From DASPHG01 sp035629775 (lineage in GTDB: Bacteria > Actinomycetota > Thermoleophilia > Solirubrobacterales > Thermoleophilaceae), in assembly GCA_035629775.1 (NCBI GenBank), contig DASPHG010000009.1, forward strand, positions 1-64,000: a stretch of 64,000 bases of DNA. The letters are read 5' to 3'. The first letter of the stretch is position 1. Each line of letters opens with the position of its first letter. Under the pieces are notes generated by a model. The model made no database searches. It saw only the letters and a program-made list of their open reading frames with translations, and was not told the origin of the DNA. Of this stretch, positions 17,324-24,759 are shown in pieces. A program made the position numbers and the translations under genes.

Positions 17324-18616
17324 TCAGGGAGCTTCGGGCCGCGGAAGCGGCGTCTCCGGGCCGGGCTGCCAGGACTCCTCGACCGGCACGGGCCGCCCGA
17401 TCCCGTCAGGCCCCGTGTACGGGTAATGGTCCGTGAGCAGCAGGATGTAGCCGCAGAGTTGCGCCTGGTAGCGGACGGCCCACCCGAGCAGCCCGTGCAG
17501 GCCGTCCGGCACCCGGCCCGTGACCAGCGCGCACCACCAGGCGCCGGCGCCCGCCACGAAGAGCACCGCCGAGAATGCGCTGCTCACCAGCATCGCGGGG
17601 ATTGCCAGGAACCCGCGGAAGGCCGTCTTCCAGCGCGACTGCGGTTGCGGCGGGGCGATCTCGGGGTCGACCGGGTAGGTGCCGGCCCGGCCGAGGAAGC
17701 CCGGAAAGGGAGCGCCGAGTACGTACAGGAACGACGAGACGTGAGTCCCGTACCGCAGGTATCCGGCGAGGAACCGGTGCCACCCCTCAGGCAGCCGGGT
17801 CGTGATCAGGACGGCGAACCAGCCGAAGACCACCACGATGAGCGCGCCGATCCCCCAGATCGCAAGCCAGACGAAGTGGGGGATCACGAGCAGGATGCGG
17901 AACAGGACGATCAGGCGGTCGCGCTGCCGGTCGTCGTCCGCGTCCGGGAGCCTGATCGGGTGCTGCGGCAGCGGCTCGAGCGCGACGGCGCGCGGGTCGC
18001 TCGTCGGGAACCGCTCGGTCAGCAGGAACAGGTAGGCGTAGACCTGGGCCCCGTAGCCGAGGCAGTAGACCTGCGTGTCGCGCAGTCCCTGAGGCGTGCG
18101 GGCGAGCGCGAGCGACGCGAACCACCCCAGCACCGCGAGAATGCCGGCCAGGCCGAAGTTGACCGACGCGGACGTCTCCGTCTCGGTGCTCGCGTACCCC
18201 GCGCCGATCCCGCTGGTCAGCGCGGCGGCGAGAAGGAAGGGCGGGATCGTAAGGAACAGCCGCAGCGCGATCGTCCAGCGGCGCTGCGGCTCAGCCTCCG
18301 GGATTTCGGCCTCGACCACGTAGCCCGGTTCGCCGAAGAAGGTCGGGTAGGGGTCGGCCGCGAGATAGAGGTACGCGTACACGTGCAGCGCGTAGCGGAC
18401 GAAGGCGGCGTAGAACCCGTGCGCCCACTCCATCGGCCGGCCGAGGATCAGCGCTCCAACCCAATGCACCGGCAGGACCAGGAGCGCGCCGAGGCCCCAG
18501 AGGGCGAGCCAGACCGCGTGGGGGATCAGCAGGATGAGCCGGAAGAAGACGGTCGCGCGCGAGCGCGCGCCGTCATCCGTGTGGGACACGTGGATCCGTC
18601 CGTCCGAGTCGGGCAT
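17324..18616 (-). CDS. Membrane protein with two DUF4389 domains
   Basis: A 430-residue protein with tandem copies of DUF4389. The first (about 15-95) contains ATVFFRLILLIPHAVWLALW and YALHVYAYLYLAADPYPTF. The second (about 215-295) contains RLIVLFRILLVIPHFVWLAIW and YGTHVSSFLYVLGAPFPGF. Each copy is followed by further transmembrane helices, so the protein looks like an internal duplication. The role is unknown. I chose the ATG at 18616 because TACGGT ends 6 nt upstream of it; an ATG at 18652 adds 12 polar residues and would leave little room for the divergent promoter. Confidence 0.8.
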   Translation of the reverse strand: MPDSDGRIHVSHTDDGARSRATVFFRLILLIPHAVWLALWGLGALLVLPVHWVGALILGRPMEWAHGFYAAFVRYALHVYAYLYLAADPYPTFFGEPGYVVEAEIPEAEPQRRWTIALRLFLTIPPFLLAAALTSGIGAGYASTETETSASVNFGLAGILAVLGWFASLALARTPQGLRDTQVYCLGYGAQVYAYLFLLTERFPTSDPRAVALEPLPQHPIRLPDADDDRQRDRLIVLFRILLVIPHFVWLAIWGIGALIVVVFGWFAVLITTRLPEGWHRFLAGYLRYGTHVSSFLYVLGAPFPGFLGRAGTYPVDPEIAPPQPQSRWKTAFRGFLAIPAMLVSSAFSAVLFVAGAGAWWCALVTGRVPDGLHGLLGWAVRYQAQLCGYILLLTDHYPYTGPDGIGRPVPVEESWQPGPETPLPRPEAP

Positions 18617-18622
18617 GCCACG

Positions 18623-18628
18623 ACCGTA
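18623..18628 (-). promoter_or_regulatory. -10 box (TACGGT), leaderless type
   Basis: Read on the minus strand, TACGGT ends 6 nt before the ATG at 18616. It supports the shorter start of the DUF4389 gene. Confidence 0.4.
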
Positions 18629-18670
18629 ATGGTTGGCGCGGGTGCTGGCCATAGCGGCAAGAATTGACCC

Positions 18671-19528
18671 GTGCGCCCGATTCTGATCGCGCTTCTCGTG
18701 CCCGCCCTGTCACTGGCCTGCAACGACACCGCCGACACCGCGGCGCCGGGCGCGCCGGCGAGCGCTGACCGGTTCGACGCCGCCCGCGCCTGGCGGGTGC
18801 TCGAGCACCAGGTCGGCCTCGGGGAGCGGCCGGCCGGGTCGGCGGCCTCGCGGAAGCTCGGGCGCTACCTGAAGCGTCGCGTGCCCGGCGGCCGGTTCCA
18901 AAAGGTCCCGGGCGGACTGCGCAACGTGGTCGGCCGTGTGCGAGGGAGGAACCCGGATCGGGTCGTCCTCGTCGGCGCCCATTACGACACGAAGGACATC
19001 GACGGTTTCGTGGGAGCGAACGACGGCGCGTCGGGGACGGCGGTCGTCCTCCAGCTCGCACGTGAGATCCAGCCGCGGACGATCCGGCCGACGCTCTTGT
19101 TCGTGTTCTTCGACGGCGAGGAGAGCCCGCGCGGTGCGGCCGACCACGAGTTCGAGGAGAAGGGTCTCCGCGGCAGCAAGGTTGCCGCGCGGCGGCTCGC
19201 GGACCGCGTCGATCGGATGGTGCTGCTCGACTTCGTGGGCGACAGCGACCTCGCAATCCCCCGCGAGGGGAACTCGACGAAGCGCCTGTGGGCGAAGCTG
19301 CGCGCCGCCGCGGGTCGCGCGGGCACCGAGGACACCTTCCCCGCCGGGACGGCGGGTGCGGTGCTCGACGACCACATCCCGTTTCTCGAGCGCGGCGTCC
19401 CCGCGATCGACCTCATCGACTTCGAGTTCGACTGCTGGCACCGGACCTGCGACGACATCGACGCGGTCTCCGAGGAGAGCCTGGACCGCGTCGGCGAGAC
19501 CGTCATGCGGCTCCTACCTACACTCTGA
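18671..19528 (+). CDS. M28 family metallopeptidase lipoprotein
   Basis: A 285-residue exported zinc peptidase or glutaminyl-cyclase-like protein. The first 17 residues end in SLAC, a lipobox. The M28 zinc-site motifs are all present: VLVGAHYDTKD (His), GANDGASGTAVVLQLAR (bridging Asp), FFDGEES (catalytic Glu pair), LDFVGDSD and DDHIPFLERGVPAIDLIDF (His). The acidic pairs and the C-terminal 'DCWHRTCDD' resemble secretory glutaminyl-peptide cyclotransferases, so either peptidase or cyclase is possible. Its last bases contain a TACACT box likely to serve ispH. Confidence 0.85.
   Translation: MRPILIALLVPALSLACNDTADTAAPGAPASADRFDAARAWRVLEHQVGLGERPAGSAASRKLGRYLKRRVPGGRFQKVPGGLRNVVGRVRGRNPDRVVLVGAHYDTKDIDGFVGANDGASGTAVVLQLAREIQPRTIRPTLLFVFFDGEESPRGAADHEFEEKGLRGSKVAARRLADRVDRMVLLDFVGDSDLAIPREGNSTKRLWAKLRAAAGRAGTEDTFPAGTAGAVLDDHIPFLERGVPAIDLIDFEFDCWHRTCDDIDAVSEESLDRVGETVMRLLPTL
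19519..19524 (+). promoter_or_regulatory. -10 box (TACACT) upstream of ispH
   Basis: TACACT ends 7 nt before the ispH GTG and lies within the last codons of the M28 peptidase gene. It fits a leaderless internal promoter. Confidence 0.4.
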
Positions 19529-19531
19529 ACC

Positions 19532-20491
19532 GTGGCGAACGCTCCCGAGAAGCTCTTCCTTGCGGCCCCGCGCGGCTACTGCGCGGGCGTCGACCGGGCC
19601 GTCCAGACGGTCGAGCGCGCGCTCGAGCTATACGGCCCGCCCGTCTATGTCCGCAAGGAGATCGTCCACAACAAGCACGTGGTAGAGCAGCTCGCTGCGC
19701 GGGGCGCGGTCTTCGTGGAGCAGGAGACCGAGGTCCCGGAGGGGGAGACGGTCGTCTTCTCCGCACACGGGGTGGCGCCGTCGGTACACGCGAACGCCGA
19801 GCGGCGCAACCTCCAGACGATCGACGCGACCTGCCCGCTCGTGACGAAGGTGCACGTGGAGGCGAAGAAGTTCGCCGCCGAGGGCTACACGATCGTCCTG
19901 ATCGGCCACGCGGGCCACGAGGAGGTCGAGGGCACGATGGGAGAGGCGCCCGACCACATCGTGCTGATCGAGACCGAGGCCGACGTGGACCGGCTCGAGG
20001 TGGACGACCCCAGCCGGATCGCCTACATCTCCCAGACGACCCTCTCGGTGGACGAGACGCTCGCGATCATCGCGCGCCTGCGGGAGAAGTTCCCGCAGAT
20101 CATCGGCCCGCGCACCGACGACATCTGTTACGCCACCACGAACCGCCAGGCGGCCGTTCGCCAGATGGCGCGCGAGTGCGACCTGGTGCTCGTCATCGGC
20201 TCGCGAAACTCCTCGAACTCGAACCGGCTGGTCGAGGTGGCGCGCGACCATGGCGCCGAGTCGCATCTGATCGACACCGAATCCCAGGTGCGCGAGGAGT
20301 GGCTCGAGGGCAAGCGGGTGGTCGGCATCACGTCGGGCGCGAGCGCCCCCGAGGAGCTCGTCCAGCGGCTGGTCGAGTTCTTCCGCGCCCGTGGGACCCA
20401 GGAGGTGGAGGAGTTCGAGGTCGTCCAGGAGGACGTCCGCTTCATGCTCCCGAAGGAGATCAGGAAGGCGCTGGCGGCGGCTTCGGCGTGA
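19532..20491 (+). CDS. ispH: 4-hydroxy-3-methylbut-2-enyl diphosphate reductase
   Basis: Last enzyme of the MEP isoprenoid pathway, a cytosolic Fe-S reductase making IPP and DMAPP. Its 319 residues include the cluster ligands Cys17 (APRGYCAGVDRAV), Cys near 103 (DATCPLVTKVH) and Cys near 200 (TDDICYATTNRQ). The substrate-binding blocks SAHGVAPSV, IGHAGHEEVEGTMGE, VIGSRNSSNSNRLVE and TSGASAPEELV are also present. The GTG start gives normal length. Its 3' end overlaps the converging thioredoxin-like gene by 32 bp. Confidence 0.97.
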   Translation: MANAPEKLFLAAPRGYCAGVDRAVQTVERALELYGPPVYVRKEIVHNKHVVEQLAARGAVFVEQETEVPEGETVVFSAHGVAPSVHANAERRNLQTIDATCPLVTKVHVEAKKFAAEGYTIVLIGHAGHEEVEGTMGEAPDHIVLIETEADVDRLEVDDPSRIAYISQTTLSVDETLAIIARLREKFPQIIGPRTDDICYATTNRQAAVRQMARECDLVLVIGSRNSSNSNRLVEVARDHGAESHLIDTESQVREEWLEGKRVVGITSGASAPEELVQRLVEFFRARGTQEVEEFEVVQEDVRFMLPKEIRKALAAASA

Positions 20492-21260
20492 ACTGCACGC
20501 CGTGCAGACGCAGCCCCGGGGACTCGGCCTCGACCCGGCCGCCCGCGACCTCGTAGAGCCCGGGCTCGACCGAGCCCGAGAGAACAGCCCAGGCCGCGCC
20601 GCCCGTGTATTCGAAGAGGGCGCCGGCGCCGGCGTCCTGCGCCTCGATGTAGTCCTCGCCGTCGTTCCAGTCCCGCACCAGCTCGAGCCGGTCACGCTCG
20701 CGCGGCAGCACGATGTCCGAGGACTGCGGCTCGAGCATCACGCCGGGGGCGTCCTCGGGCCGGATGGGATCGAGCGGCGCCGGCAGGTCGAGCGCGTCGT
20801 CGATCTCGAGCAGGAGCTCCTGGATCGCCTCCTCGCATTCGCGGTAGTCACCCTCGCCGTAGTGGATGTAGCGCAGGACGCCGCGCCGGTCGAAGAGGTA
20901 GCGGCCCGGCCAGCCCTTGTTCCCGTACGTGCGCCAGAGCTCGAGGTTCGGGTCGAGCACGACGGGGTGCTCGATGCCGAGCGTCTCGATCGCGCGCGCG
21001 GCGACGTCGGCATCGCGGCCGAACGAGAACCCGGGGGCCTGAACCGTGACGACGCGCAGGCCGCGATCGCCGTAGCGCTCGTGCCAGGCCCTGAGGTACG
21101 GGAGCGTCCGCAGGGAGTTGACGCGCGCGAAATCCCAGAACTCGACCAGGACTGCGTGCCGCCCGATCTGCTTGTCCATCCGCAGGAAGGCGACGTTCAG
21201 CCATCGGAGGTCCGGTGGGAACTCGGGTGCGTTCAGATCTGTCCCGGGCGGCGTCCTCAC
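20460..21260 (-). CDS. DipZ-like thioredoxin-fold protein lacking the CxxC cysteines
   Basis: A 266-residue protein resembling the C-terminal part of DipZ. The thioredoxin domain covers about 35-160, with EFWDFARVNSLRTLPYLRAW, HPVVLDPNLELWRTYGNKGWP and GRYLFDRRGVLRYIHYGEGDY. It is followed by a beta-rich domain of the kind found after DipZ thioredoxins. The active site is unusual: DipZ homologues read 'W-x-x-C-x-N-C-LRTLPYL', but here both cysteines are replaced (Ala and Ser), so it cannot run disulfide exchange in the usual way. There is no signal peptide or membrane part. The start is GTG; a later start is possible. Confidence 0.85.
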   Translation of the reverse strand: MRTPPGTDLNAPEFPPDLRWLNVAFLRMDKQIGRHAVLVEFWDFARVNSLRTLPYLRAWHERYGDRGLRVVTVQAPGFSFGRDADVAARAIETLGIEHPVVLDPNLELWRTYGNKGWPGRYLFDRRGVLRYIHYGEGDYRECEEAIQELLLEIDDALDLPAPLDPIRPEDAPGVMLEPQSSDIVLPRERDRLELVRDWNDGEDYIEAQDAGAGALFEYTGGAAWAVLSGSVEPGLYEVAGGRVEAESPGLRLHGVQFTPKPPPAPS

Positions 21261-21301
21261 GAGGGATAGGATGCCGGGGCCGCCGACCGATTGGAGACCA
21301 C

Positions 21302-21928
21302 GTGCCGCTTTTCGACCGCCTCGCAGACGCCCAGCGCCGCTGCAACGTCCTCGAGCACCCCTTCTACACCCGCTGGACGAGCGGTGAGCTCACGCGCGAA
21401 GAACTGTCCTGGTATGCCGGCGAGTACCGGCACGCCGTGACCGCGCTCGCCGAGGCCACGGCCGCCACCGCGCGCGCTGCGGAGCCCGCCGTGCGGGCGC
21501 AGCTCGAGGAGCACGCGGCCGAGGAGGCCGAGCACGTCGACCTGTGGGACGCGTTCGCGCGCGCGGTCGACGCCGACCTGGATCGGGAGCCGGCCGAGGA
21601 GACCGCCGAGTGCGCGGCGGCCTGGACCGCGGCGGGCGACGCCCTCGAGGGCCTTGTCGTCCTCTACGCCATCGAGTCGGCCCAGCCCGCGATCGCCCAG
21701 ACGAAGCTCGAGGGGCTGGTGGACCACTACGGCTTCGCGCCCGGTGCCGGAACCGAGTACTTCTCGCTTCACGCCCACCGCGACCACGAGCACGCGGCGC
21801 AGTCGCGCGCGCTGATCGAGGCGCGCGTGGCGGCGGTTGACGAGGATCGGCTCGTGGCCGTCGCCGAGGGCGCGCTGCGCGGGAACTGGACGCTGCTCGA
21901 CGGTGTGGAGCGCCAGTTCGGGCGCTGA
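21302..21928 (+). CDS. CADD/TenA/PqqC-like di-metal helical protein
   Basis: A 208-residue all-helical protein of the haem-oxygenase fold. The opening HPFYTRWTSGELTREELSWYAGEY matches the CADD/PqqC group. A di-iron-type ligand set is visible: Glu and His in EEHAAEEAEHVDLW, Glu in AIESAQPAIAQTK and the HxxxDxxH pattern in YFSLHAHRDHEHAA. Chlamydial CADD makes p-aminobenzoate by consuming its own tyrosine, so a folate role is possible, but thiamine salvage or a general iron-containing redox role are alternatives. The start is GTG with GGAG 8 nt upstream; longer frames upstream lack family similarity. Confidence 0.8.
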   Translation: MPLFDRLADAQRRCNVLEHPFYTRWTSGELTREELSWYAGEYRHAVTALAEATAATARAAEPAVRAQLEEHAAEEAEHVDLWDAFARAVDADLDREPAEETAECAAAWTAAGDALEGLVVLYAIESAQPAIAQTKLEGLVDHYGFAPGAGTEYFSLHAHRDHEHAAQSRALIEARVAAVDEDRLVAVAEGALRGNWTLLDGVERQFGR

Positions 21929-21991
21929 CGCGCGCCGGACCGCGAAACTTCTCGACCTCGGAGGGGTTCAGTTCGTTGTAGTTGCAACCAT

Positions 21992-22013
21992 CCCCGGTGT
22001 GCGCGGGGGTTTC
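21992..22013 (+). terminator. Possible weak terminator
   Basis: A CCCCG/CGGGG stem (21992-21996 with 22004-22008) with a 7-nt loop, followed by GTTTCC, lies 63 bp after the CADD-like gene. The T tract is poor. The remaining gap to 22075 carries a GTTGCAAC palindrome and a strong GGAGGAG Shine-Dalgarno. Confidence 0.3.
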
Positions 22014-22075
22014 CGCCTTTCGGACTTGGATACCCCAGGGACGCGTACCGATCCCAACCAGGAGGAGTAAGACTC

Positions 22076-22900
22076 GTGCGAAAGCTTTTCGTCGCGGTCG
22101 TCATAGCCGCGATGGCTACGACCGGTTTCACTGTTCTCGCCACGGCCGATGAGGGCCAGGACGGAACTGAGTGGACGTTCTCGTTCGGCACGGAGAAGAC
22201 GGCTCGTGCCACCACCAGCAGCAGCCTCATCAAGCCGGCGAAGGTCGATGACAACGGCACGCCGGAGGACGAATCGGACGACGTCTTCACCCCGCCGTCC
22301 AAGACCACGATCAACTTCACGAAGGGCAGCTCGATCAACACAGCCGCGCTCGCCCGGTGCAAGTTCGACGCGAGTGACGTCGGCGGTGGCGAGCAGTGCC
22401 CGAACAAGACTCGCGTCGGCTCGGGCGCCGCGAAGTCCCGGCTCGGCGGAGAGGCCGTCGGCAATGACGGCAAGCGCCGTGGCGGCACGGAGATCAACGC
22501 CACGATCGACGCCTTCAACAAGAAGAAGTCGATTCTGTTCGTGATCCAGCCGTGCGGCGTCGGCACCGGACCCAGCACCGGCACCGATTGCCAGCTCGGC
22601 CTCGACCCGATCGTGCTCGAGGGCCAGTGGAAGAACGTCGACAAGGCGCCGAAGCTGATCGTGAAGACGCCGAAGAGCCTGCTCCAGGGCGGCGTCGTGA
22701 TCACGGAGTTCGCGCTCGACACGAAGAAGAAGACCAAGAAGAAGACGGTCAAGATCGACGGCGAGAAGCAGCAGGTGGTCCTGTCATTCGCGACCTCGCC
22801 GAGCAAGTGCAAGAACAACAAGTGGAAGAGCTCGGCCCTCGAGAACTACGTCGACGGCTCGAAGCAGACGATCAAGGATTCGCAGACCTGCGACGCGTAG
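22076..22900 (+). CDS. Secreted lysine-rich protein of unknown function
   Basis: A 274-residue exported protein. Residues 1-24 (MRKLFVAVVIAAMATTGFTVLATA) are a signal peptide. The mature part has short beta segments (ALARCKFDASDVGGGEQCPNK, INATIDAFNKKKSILFVIQ), six cysteines likely to pair as disulfides, and a KKKTKKKT patch near residue 220. I do not recognise the fold. The GTG start is supported by GGAGGAG 10 nt upstream. The gene ends at a perfect intrinsic terminator, so it is probably monocistronic and well expressed. Confidence 0.8.
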   Translation: MRKLFVAVVIAAMATTGFTVLATADEGQDGTEWTFSFGTEKTARATTSSSLIKPAKVDDNGTPEDESDDVFTPPSKTTINFTKGSSINTAALARCKFDASDVGGGEQCPNKTRVGSGAAKSRLGGEAVGNDGKRRGGTEINATIDAFNKKKSILFVIQPCGVGTGPSTGTDCQLGLDPIVLEGQWKNVDKAPKLIVKTPKSLLQGGVVITEFALDTKKKTKKKTVKIDGEKQQVVLSFATSPSKCKNNKWKSSALENYVDGSKQTIKDSQTCDA

Positions 22901-22924
22901 GCACGCGGTCCATCTGAAGTGTCC

Positions 22925-22962
22925 GAGAGGGCCCCGCTCCGGCGGGGCCCTCTCTCTTTCTC
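22925..22962 (+). terminator. Strong intrinsic terminator
   Basis: A perfect 13-bp GC-rich stem (22925-22937 with 22942-22954) with a TCCG tetraloop is followed by TCTTTCTC. It lies 24 bp after the stop of the secreted lysine-rich protein. Confidence 0.9.
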
Positions 22963-22996
22963 AAGGTTTTGCGGGGGTCGTGCCGATGGGACCGAG

Positions 22997-23692
22997 ATGA
23001 GCGTCAACGACCTCGTACTCGTCCGCGGGCTGAAGGACACCCGGCACACGCTTTCCACGTGGCAGCGCGATCCGCTGACCGTGGTCGGCGGGTGGCTCGG
23101 CTGGAGCTTCCTCATCGCGCTCGGCCTGCTCGCGTCTGTCTACCTGATCGCGGCCCACACCACTCCGGACTACACGCCGCTCATCATCCCGGGCCTGCAC
23201 GACGACCCGCAGGCCGGCGACATCTTCCGGCTGCTGTACCGCAACGGTCTGGTCCTGGCGCTCCACGCGATGGCCTGCGTGGCCGGGTTCATCGCAGGCA
23301 GCGCGCTTCCCTACTCGGCCGAGCAGCGCACGGGAGCTTCGCGCTGGGTGCACGAGAAGGCCGGCCCGCTGGCGATTGCGTTCGTCATCGGTGCCACGGC
23401 GTTCTCGCTCGTGACCCAGGCGTACGTCCTGGGCGGCGGTGCAGCCACGCTCTCCTGGCAGCTCGACCTGAACCCGGCTGCACTGCTCGCGATCGTCTCG
23501 GTGCACGCGCTGCCCGAGCTGGTGGCGCTGTTCCTGCCGCTCGCCGCGTGGATGGTGGCGAGCCGCAACGACGACTGGCACGAGCTGCTCGCGGCCACCT
23601 TCGTCACCGTGGCGATCGCGGTGCCGGTGCTCGTGCTGAGCGCGGTGGTAGAGGTCTACCTCACGCCGCAGCTCCTCGCGATGGCCGTCTGA
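22997..23692 (+). CDS. SpoIIM-like integral membrane protein
   Basis: A 231-residue membrane protein with about five hydrophobic segments: VVGGWLGWSFLIALGLLASVY, NGLVLALHAMACVAGFIAG, LAIAFVIGATAFSLVTQAYV, LLAIVSVHALPELVALFLPLA and AATFVTVAIAVPVLVLSAVVE. The pairing of a small soluble N-part with the 'VHALPEL' motif in a helix fits the stage II sporulation protein M superfamily (HGxxE pattern), whose actinobacterial members are not sporulation-specific. The start is the ATG after the terminator; the longer frame runs through the terminator hairpin and is unlikely. Confidence 0.65.
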   Translation: MSVNDLVLVRGLKDTRHTLSTWQRDPLTVVGGWLGWSFLIALGLLASVYLIAAHTTPDYTPLIIPGLHDDPQAGDIFRLLYRNGLVLALHAMACVAGFIAGSALPYSAEQRTGASRWVHEKAGPLAIAFVIGATAFSLVTQAYVLGGGAATLSWQLDLNPAALLAIVSVHALPELVALFLPLAAWMVASRNDDWHELLAATFVTVAIAVPVLVLSAVVEVYLTPQLLAMAV

Positions 23693-23714
23693 ACTCCGAC
23701 TCCAGCGGTGGGTA

Positions 23715-23729
23715 TTAGGTTACCCTAAC
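23715..23729. promoter_or_regulatory. DtxR/IdeR-like iron box overlapping a -10 element
   Basis: TTAGGTTACCCTAAC matches the left and central parts of the IdeR/DtxR consensus (TTAGGTTAGSCTAACCTAA) at 14 of 19 positions when the full 19-bp site is scored. It overlaps TACCCT, a -10-like box 10 nt before the ATG of the ABC ATPase, so a bound iron repressor would block transcription. Confidence 0.65.
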
Positions 23730-23736
23730 TCCCCGC

Positions 23737-24759
23737 ATGAGCGTCCGGCTCGACAGTGTTTCGAAGAGCTTCGGGCTGACGCACGCCGTCGACGGCGTCA
23801 CGGTGACGGTCCATCCCGGCGAGCTCTTCGCCGTCCTCGGGCCGTCGGGATGCGGCAAGACCACGCTGCTGCGCCTGATCGCCGGCTTCGAGCGCCCGGA
23901 CGCGGGAGGCGTGACCGTCGGCGGTCGGCTGGTTGCGGACGAGCGGACTTGGCTCCCACCGGAGCGGCGCCGAATCGGGATGGTGTTCCAGGACTACGCC
24001 CTCTTTCCGCACCTGACGGTCGAGCGGAACGTCGCCTTCGGCTGCCGGCACGCGGACCGCGACGGGCCACGGCGGGCACTCGAGCTGGTCGGGCTCCAGC
24101 ACAAGGCCAACAGCCATCCGCACGAGCTCTCGGGAGGCGAGCGCCAGCGCGTAGCGCTCGCCCGCGCGCTCGCGCCGGGGCCGGACGTCGTCCTGCTCGA
24201 CGAGCCGTTCTCGAGCCTCGACGCGACGCTGCGCGCGGACCTCCGCAAGGAGGTCGAGCTGATCCTCCGCGACGCGGGCACGAGCGCGATCCTCGTGACC
24301 CACGACCAGGAGGAGGCGCTCACGCTCGCCGACCGCCTCGCGCTGATGCGCGACGGCCGGCTCGTGCAGGTTGGATCGCCGGAGGAGGTCTACGCGCAGC
24401 CCGCCGAGCGGTGGGCGGCGCAGTTCGTGGGCGAGGTCAACGTGATCCCGGGCGTCCTGCGCGGTGACTCGGTCCACACCGAGATCGGCAGCTTCGACCT
24501 GGTGTGCCCGGCCAGCGGCGCCGCGCACGGCAGCGTCCATGTGGCCGTTCGGCCGGAGCAGCTCGAGTTCAGGTCCGGCCGCGAGCCGAACGCGGAGGTC
24601 GTGGAGCGGGAGTTCCGCGGCCACGACGTGCTGTACCGCGCCCGCCACGCGGCGGGCCGCACGCTGCTCGTCCAGCTTCCGTCGCTCGAGCTCTACGAGC
24701 CCGGGCAACAGGTCTTCGTGCGGCCCGCCGAGTCAGCGAGAGCTCCGGTCGTCGACTAG
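23737..24759 (+). CDS. Iron-type ABC transporter ATP-binding protein (FbpC-like)
   Basis: A 340-residue ATPase of the CUT1/Fe3+ family. Walker A is GPSGCGKTT near residue 35, the Q-loop VFQDYALFPHLTV near 85, the signature LSGGERQRVALARAL near 131, Walker B VVLLDEPFSSLD near 152 and the switch His VTHDQEEALT near 190. The C-terminal 100 residues form the TOBE domain (HVAVRPEQLEFRSG). Together with the DtxR-like box this suggests Fe3+ import. No permease or binding protein is adjacent, so it is an orphan subunit in this window. It overlaps the converging methyltransferase by 4 bp. Confidence 0.9.
   Translation: MSVRLDSVSKSFGLTHAVDGVTVTVHPGELFAVLGPSGCGKTTLLRLIAGFERPDAGGVTVGGRLVADERTWLPPERRRIGMVFQDYALFPHLTVERNVAFGCRHADRDGPRRALELVGLQHKANSHPHELSGGERQRVALARALAPGPDVVLLDEPFSSLDATLRADLRKEVELILRDAGTSAILVTHDQEEALTLADRLALMRDGRLVQVGSPEEVYAQPAERWAAQFVGEVNVIPGVLRGDSVHTEIGSFDLVCPASGAAHGSVHVAVRPEQLEFRSGREPNAEVVEREFRGHDVLYRARHAAGRTLLVQLPSLELYEPGQQVFVRPAESARAPVVD

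Noticed and set aside
22149..22917. Alternative overlapping frames over the secreted lysine-rich protein
   Set aside because: They lack a signal peptide and are Arg/Ser-rich, as expected for off-frame reading of GC-rich DNA.
22919..22996. Longer N-terminus for the SpoIIM-like protein
   Set aside because: It would be translated through a strong intrinsic terminator hairpin; the ATG at 22997 is more likely.
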